Shown here in pieces: positions 58,735 through 64,000 of a stretch of 64,000 nt of DNA. The translations under genes and the position numbers were made by a program. The notes below the pieces were generated by a model. The model was not told the origin of the DNA and searched no databases. It saw nothing but the letters and a program-made list of their open reading frames with translations. The stretch spans positions 80,369,208 through 80,433,207 of the forward strand of contig NC_132911.1 of the NCBI RefSeq assembly GCF_047675955.1. The letters are read 5' to 3'. Source of the DNA: Chlorocebus sabaeus (Eukaryota > Chordata > Mammalia > Primates > Cercopithecidae). How positions within the stretch are numbered: the first letter of the stretch is position 1; every line of letters begins with the position of its first letter.

Positions 58735-59550
58735 TACATTCATCATTGTAATATAATACAGAGTAGTTTCACTGTCTAAAAATCCTCTATACCCCACCTG
58801 TTTCTTCCTCTTTTCTTTCTATCACCTAGAAACCACTGGTACTTTTTATGATCTTCCTAGTTTTGCCTTTTACAGAATGTCATGTAGCTGAAATTATACA
58901 GTAGATAGCTTTTTAAAAGTGGCTTCTTTTACCTAGAAATATGCATTTAAATTTCCTCCATGTCTTTTCATGGCTTCATAGCTCATTTCTTTTCAGTGCT
59001 TAATAATATTCTATTGTCTGAAATCAACTGTTTACAGTTGATTTATCCATTCACGTATTAAAAAACATTTTGATTGCTTTCAAGTTTTGAAAATTATGAC
59101 TAAAGCTGCTATATACAACCATGTGCAGAATTTTGTGTGGACATAAGTTTTTGACTCATTTGAGTAAATACCAAGGAGTGTCATTGATGGATTGCATGAA
59201 AATAACATATTTAGTTTTGTAAGAAATTGTCAAACTGTCTTCCAAAGTGGCTATATCATTTCAGATTCTCACCAGAAATGAATGAGAGTTCCTGTTGCTC
59301 CACATCTTCACCTATATATATCATTGTCAGTGTTTTGAGTTTTAACTATTCTAATAGCTATGTAGTGATATCTCATTATGGTTTTAGTATGCATTTCCTT
59401 ATGGCATATGATGTAGAGCGTCTTCTTACATGTTTATATAACTTTCATATATATTCATATATATATATTCATATATATATATGTATTTTTACAGAGTTGT
59501 CTGTTAAAGTCTTTGGTCCTGGACCTAATTTTGATGTTGAATATGATAGA
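58735..59550 (-). repeat. Old L1M/L1ME ORF2-3' fragment
   Basis: Reverse-complement L1 landmarks are in order: 'ttgtctgaaatcaactgtttacagttgatttatccattcac', GGACATAAGTTTTTGACTCA, AATACCAAGGAGTGTCATTG, AAACTGTCTTCCAAAGTGGC, GAGTTCCTGTTGCTCCACAT and 'atctcattatggttttag'. An ATATAT tract (59446-59485) interrupts it. Frames are lost. Confidence 0.83.
59446..59485. repeat. (AT)n microsatellite with ATTC interruptions
   Basis: ATATAT runs are separated by TTCATAT, inside the old L1. Confidence 0.9.
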
Positions 59551-59599
59551 GCAATCTTTTTTTAAAAAAAGACTTTGGCCTTTTGTCTTCAGTACAAGG

Positions 59600-59960
59600 G
59601 CATTCTCCTGGTATCCCCTAGCTATTCTGACATTTTCTTCTCTATCTCATTTATATTAAATACTTCCCACTGACTCCCTGACTTTTGGTTTTCTCAAGGT
59701 TCTCTTGACAGCTTTCCCTGGGAGCATTCACCCACAATTATGGTTTCAACTACCATTATCTCAATCCCCGTATTATCTAACTCAGTACGTTTTATGCAAA
59801 TGCTCCAGTTGGAAACATAAGAAATATTTTTGACACCTTTGTCTTCTTCACCCTCACTCCCAAACCTATTTATCAGAATATCTTGCTAACTTTCCAGCTC
59901 AGTCGGTATGCAAATGACTCTTTATCTCACTTTCATAATGTACATTTCCTTTGAGAACAT
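59600..59960 (+). repeat. L2 LINE fragment
   Basis: 'CTTTCCCTGGGAGCATTCAC', 'ggtttcaactaccattatc', then ATTTTTGACACCTTTGTCTT and 'caccctcactcccaaacc' match the L2 3' half ('gagtcatccttgactcctccctctccctcacccccaacat') in order. Confidence 0.62.
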
Positions 59961-60498
59961 TCAACTCTATTACATAAGCATCAAATATAAATCATAGGCA
60001 AAATGTTTAATATGTTTCAAGTACAAATATGAACCCAGTAAGCTAAAGCTGGTAAGGCATGGGCAGAATTATTCAATATGTCAAGGGTAAGTTAAGTATA
60101 CAACATATAAAGCATAAAGTAAGTAGTTAGCAAGTCAAGTATATATGTGTTAAACAGAGAGAGGAATGGCAGGACCACAAGATACTGAATATTCCTCAGG
60201 CACTTGAGACTAAGCCTGCAAGAGGCACTAAAATATTCAAAATGTGCTAAATATACATAACACCTAGTAGTCATGAGATCTTAATTCAGTTACCTATTGA
60301 TTAAACCCATTCTGATGCATGTGACCTTCAACCAAGAAACACATATGAAATTCCTGAATGTTCATCAAACTAATTGGCAAACTGCAACTAACTGCACATA
60401 CTTCTCTTTCAGTGTCTTTGATAGAGGTAGTGTCTGCTATTGATTCAGGGCACCTTCTGTCCATGGTTCACCATCAGCAAGGGAGACTGATGTGGAAG
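59961..60498. other. Unassigned sequence
   Basis: No recognised feature. Confidence 0.45.
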
Positions 60499-60555
60499 AA
60501 TGAGAGAGAAAGAGGAAGAGAGAGAGAGAGAGTTAGAGAGAGAGAGAGAGAGAAG
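60499..60555. repeat. (GA)n low-complexity tract
   Basis: AGAG repeats are broken by GGAAG and TTAG. Confidence 0.93.
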
Positions 60556-60779
60556 ACATAAAAATATTGAATACCCCAAAAATTCAATTGTGTGGTTCTT
60601 TACTCAACTTGCTCCCTATTCTAAATGTGTTATTTTATTCTATCACTTTCCCCATAGTTCTTCTTGTGTGGTTTAAAATTGACTTAATGAAGTGGTGATT
60701 CAGTTTCCCCTGTGAGTCTTTCTATGCCATAACCTCTGGGACAGTTTACCTGTTGGTGTGCTTGGAGGTGATCATTGCA

Positions 60780-60960
60780 TCAATTTTTTTTTTTTTTTAC
60801 TTGACACCATCTTGTATCAACATCCTAGAGCCTCTCTCATCACTCTTCACTTTAGCCTTCCAGTTCACCTCCATTACCTCCATTACTATCTGCCCCCATC
60901 CATCAGTCAAATGACAGCCAGACTGATCTTCTTAAGATACAACTTGACCATGTTCATTCC
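60780..60960 (+). repeat. L2 LINE fragment
   Basis: 'AGCCAGACTGATCTTCTTAA', GATACAACTTGACCATGTTC with 'ATTCCAAACACT' matches the L2 segment 'agccagagtgatctttttaaaatgtaaatcagatcatgtcactcc'. It lies downstream in L2 of the copy at 59600-59960. Confidence 0.65.
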
Positions 60961-60962
60961 AA

Positions 60963-61690
60963 ACACTACTGAACACTTAGCACGTGCCAAGTATGATGCA
61001 AGGTCTAGGGATATAGAATCCAGCTGTCTTCTCTATCACAGGTTTAGCTTTAGTGGCTTTGGGGTAAGGTAGGGTAGAAAGTAAGGCTTTATTTACCAGG
61101 TAACAAATAAATAATCACATAAGTAATTGAAAATTTCAATTTTAGTATGCGTTATTAAAGAGAGGTAAAGGTTTTAAAACAGAAGTAACAAATAAAGATG
61201 GAGAGGAAGATTGGGGAAGATCTCCCTAAGGAAGTGAGCTGAAGGGCAAAAGAGTAGGAATTAACAAGAGGTAGAGAGGCACAGCCTTCTAGCTGAAGGA
61301 ATAGCAAATGAAGGAGGCTGAGAGCCCAAAGGAATATAGCACACTTCAGAGACTGGCAAGAAAGCCACTGGTGCCTTTAATTCATTTTATTTTACTAAGA
61401 AGCTGAATGGCCTGAGATGGGGTTATAAATCTGGATAGAGAGAAATCATGCACCAATTTTAAAGATGTTTACCTTTATTCTAAGAGCAATGAGAAACCAT
61501 AGAGCAGTTTTCAGCACAGAAATGACATACACTGATTAGTGTTTTAAAGGTTAGGTTGAGTTTTGCTGGAACCAGGGCAAATGGAGAGAAGTTCAGTTGT
61601 GGATACGCCATTGTCAAGCCTGAGCAAATGGTGGCCTTACCTAGGCTGTGGACAATGAAGAAGAAAGTGAATGTTTGCATTTGAGATTTA
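60963..61690 (+). repeat. Ancient interspersed repeat, family not recalled
   Basis: A well-known mammalian repeat pattern is followed: 'ttagcacgtgccaagtatgatgcaaggtctaggg', AACAAATAAATAATCACATA, 'gccttctagctgaaggaatagcaaatg', 'aatgagaaaccatagagcagttttcagcacagaaatgacat' and 'gtgttttaaagg'. The name escapes me. It shares its layout with 14040-14480. Confidence 0.5.
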
Positions 61691-62065
61691 GCTTATATAC
61701 TTAAAATTCTACAGAAATCACCAGTGAATAAATATTATTGATGAACCTATTTCTAGCAAGAAGGAAAAAATGTTTAAAATAAAAATATTATTCTAATTGT
61801 GACTTACTATAGTATGATACAAAGCAAAATAGTTCTCCTTATCATCTCCCCACATGAAGACATTTTTATTTTATATAACTTATCATTGTTTGGTTCATTC
61901 AGTTTAATCTATTGGAGGGGATTCCAAATTGTCTATAGGATTCCACCGTCTCCTTTCTTTAGCCCTTTCCCGTTAAAACTAATGACTATTTAAAATCCAC
62001 AGATCTGGTCTTGCATAAAAATCACAGATGACTCTCATTGCTTAAAGAATGCCTTAAACAATTTT
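61691..62065. other. Unique sequence
   Basis: No recognised feature. Confidence 0.5.
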
Positions 62066-62080
62066 AAAAGCTTATTTTCA

Positions 62081-62374
62081 GGCCAGATATGGTGGCTCAC
62101 GCCTGTAATCCCAGCACTTTGGGAGACCGAAGTGGGTGGATCACAAGGTCAGGAGATCGTGACCATCCTGGCCAAAATGGTGAAACTCCGTCTCCACTAA
62201 AAATAAAAAAAAATAGCTGGGCATGGTGGCACACATCTGTAGTCCCAGCGACTTGGGAGGCTGAGGCAGAAGAATCACTTGAACCCAGGATGCAGAGGTT
62301 TCAGTGAGCCAAGATCATACCACTGCACTCCAGCAGCCTGGCAACAGAGTCAAGTCTCCATTTCAAAAAAAAAA
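62081..62374 (+). repeat. Alu SINE (Y/S type) with perfect target duplication
   Basis: The dimer starts GGCCAGATATGGTGGCTCAC and has the AluY-like GATCACAAGGTCAGGAGATC. The tail is A-rich. The 15-bp target duplication AAAAGCTTATTTTCA flanks it at 62066-62080 and 62375-62389 without mismatch. Confidence 0.95.
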
Positions 62375-62489
62375 AAAAGCTTATTTTCAACTTGCAAACG
62401 AAAAATAGAAAAAGACATGAGAATCTCTGCATAGAAATGTTTTCCTCTAAGCAACTAAATTCCTTTTATTTCCTCTCCCTATAATCTCC

Positions 62490-62963
62490 ATTTCAAATCT
62501 GAAAACCCCACATACCCCAATTGTGAATCTTTGATTTATAAAACTGAGAAACTTCCACAATCTAGCTCTAAGCTACATTAAAATAGTGTCATCTTCTGCT
62601 TCTCTTCACCATGCCATCCTACTCGCTTTTTCCAAAAGAAGCACTATTAAATTTCATCTTTTATTCCCCCAGAATGGTTTCTTTCACTTTCTCTCTAAGT
62701 ATCAAAAAACCTACTCATCATTAAGTACATAGCAATTGCTAAATTTTTGGACACCTTCCTCATTTTTCTAGGCAAAATTTTTTTCCACACTGTAGTATGT
62801 TCTTTTCTCTCGTGTAATGGCCTGTGAAGGTTTGCCTTGCATTAAGCTTATTTCTGACTCTGAGAAAAATGTGAACTTTCTGAGGAGGAAGGATGCTTGT
62901 GGTCTACCCTAGGGCCTAGTCCATTGCCTGATATATAGTGTGTGTGCTTGGTTATTTTTATAA
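62490..62963 (+). repeat. L2 LINE 3' segment
   Basis: 'CTTCCACAATCTAGCTCTAA', 'tctcttcaccatgccatcctactcgc', then 'cttgtggtctaccctagggcctagtccattgcctgatatatagtgtgtg' follow the L2 3' portion to near its end ('gatctggcccctgcctacc...gcctagcacagtgcctggcacatag'). Confidence 0.7.
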
Positions 62964-63000
62964 ACTCTTTTTTTTTATCTTAATGTTTTTATTTTATCTC

Positions 63001-63449
63001 TGTGAGGAGAAAATTGATGATGGGTCTCTAGCATTTGTGTACTTCTTGTGAGTAGAAGCATGGACTATCTGCTCCGGAATATCTTTGCAGGGATATTTGG
63101 ACAACAAACAGGTGGAAATTAGAGATAGTGTCTCTCTCAGAAACCAAGGATCACTCTGTTCACTGTCTGATATAATAATGATGATGTCTCCCTCTGGGGT
63201 CAAGATTAGGCAGGCTTACTGCCTCTTATAAAAGATTTGGCTTCCCCAAACTCAGGCTGCTCTCCTAGAACACAAGCCACTGCGTTCACAGGTATCACCT
63301 GACCCTGCTTGCTTTGACTTTTGGGAACTGGAGCTCAAGGAACCGGAACAAAGGCTGAGACTCTGGATGCTGCTATTGCCGTCAGGAATAAAATCCTTTG
63401 TCTCTGATCCTGGAGTCTCAGGTCTTCTGCCAGCTTCTATGTGTCCATA
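63001..63449 (+). repeat. ERV1-type LTR (solo or fragment)
   Basis: The segment opens TGTGAGGAGAAAATTGATGA and contains a TATA box (TATAAAAG, 63227-63234) and, 160 bp further, a polyadenylation signal (AATAAA, 63387-63392). A T/G-rich stretch and CATAACA near 63443-63449 follow. This order of U3 promoter, R and poly(A) signal is that of a gammaretrovirus-like LTR. The right boundary and family (perhaps MER65-like) are uncertain, and I find no target duplication. Confidence 0.6.
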
Positions 63450-64000
63450 ACAGATTAACTTGTTAGTGGATAAGCAGGATAAAATCTCAGACCCTTCATG
63501 GTTCTTGACAATGACCAGGCCGCCAACTGTCATCCCAGATTCTGTGTCCTTTTGATTTTCACTGGAAACAAGCCAAACATTAAAGAGATTTCCTCCAAAA
63601 GAGGTAACATTGAAGACAAAAAAGAGAATTTTCCTATGTTCTCATGCCTGGAAATCATTAATCTTTAATCTGTGGAAAAGACTATAAATCAATGGGAACT
63701 GACACTTCAAGTTATAAATGAAACTGCCTTAATATTTCAAAGATACTGAATCTAAATGTCTTCCAAAATGTACAGGACTGCTCCAGTGTGTAGAAAGTTT
63801 AATTCTAAAATTTTGAACATATATTACTAAAACTATTACTTAGCACTACATTGATGACAAAATAAATATATCTTAGGCTGATAACACATGCTACTTGGGT
63901 CATATTCCCATTTTATAAAAAGATAAATATATGTTGCCAAACCAATGTTTTATTTTTGAGATGATATATTCTATCTTTATCAATACTAAGCTGATTGTTA
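63450..64000. other. Unique sequence to the window end
   Basis: No gene or repeat recognised, though the first 100 bases may still belong to the preceding LTR element. Confidence 0.45.

Noticed and set aside
1..64000. A new multi-gene system or operon
   Set aside because: No coding gene was found. Most complex sequence resolves into known repeat classes, and the remainder looks like unique non-coding DNA.

Overview
The window looks like non-genic primate DNA, most likely human. It is AT-rich and carries AluY and AluS SINEs, primate-type L1 elements, THE1 and MST (MaLR) LTRs, MER-type DNA transposon fossils, MIR and L2 relics and many dinucleotide microsatellites. I found no protein-coding exon, tRNA, rRNA, CRISPR array or bacterial-type operon. 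Long open frames are either L1 remnants or chance frames across repeats. Family names are my own recognition of consensus sequences, because no repeat library could be run. Names for old repeats are less certain than those for Alu, L1, THE1 and MST.

Layout, left to right. Positions 1-215 are an AT-rich tandem array, followed by a young-looking AluY (353-672). A MIR near 1.7-2.3 kb is split by a solo THE1 LTR with a perfect 5-bp target duplication. Positions 2.7-4.5 kb look like an old HAL1/L1M segment broken by an Alu and an Alu-like monomer. From 4.7 to 11.4 kb there are mainly unique sequence, a piggyBac-type MITE (8734-8875), MIR, AluJ and LTR scraps. A 5'-truncated L1 on the minus strand with target duplications fills 11.44-13.56 kb. 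From 13.6 to 19.2 kb the sequence is mostly unique. An essentially full-length but inactivated minus-strand L1 (about 19.22-25.40 kb) follows.

From 25.4 to 37.7 kb there are MIRs, a hAT MITE containing a pure 54-A run, a solo MST LTR with a perfect target duplication, an AluS with a perfect target duplication and MER5A. Positions 37.7-39.56 kb are an old L1M on the plus strand, cut up by a tiny L1 3' end and three Alus, two of them inserted one after the other at the same target. From 39.7 to 48.4 kb there are MIR relics, a long block without repeats (about 41.1-42.45 kb) that could be regulatory, a MaLR-like LTR end and an AluY with an internal (TTG)14. A second near-full-length, older minus-strand L1 (about 48.40-54.54 kb) has a rearranged reverse-transcriptase region, a large deletion and a repetitive 5' UTR. 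Tigger2-like DNA, old LTR-like sequence, AluS, L1M, L2, another old repeat, an Alu and an ERV1-type LTR fill the rest.

There is no gene network here. The history is one of layered insertions: MIR, L2, HAL1 and L1M first, then MaLR, MER and Tigger elements, then primate L1s and Alus. The target duplications allow several insertions to be ordered. All L1 open reading frames are broken, so I see no active element.
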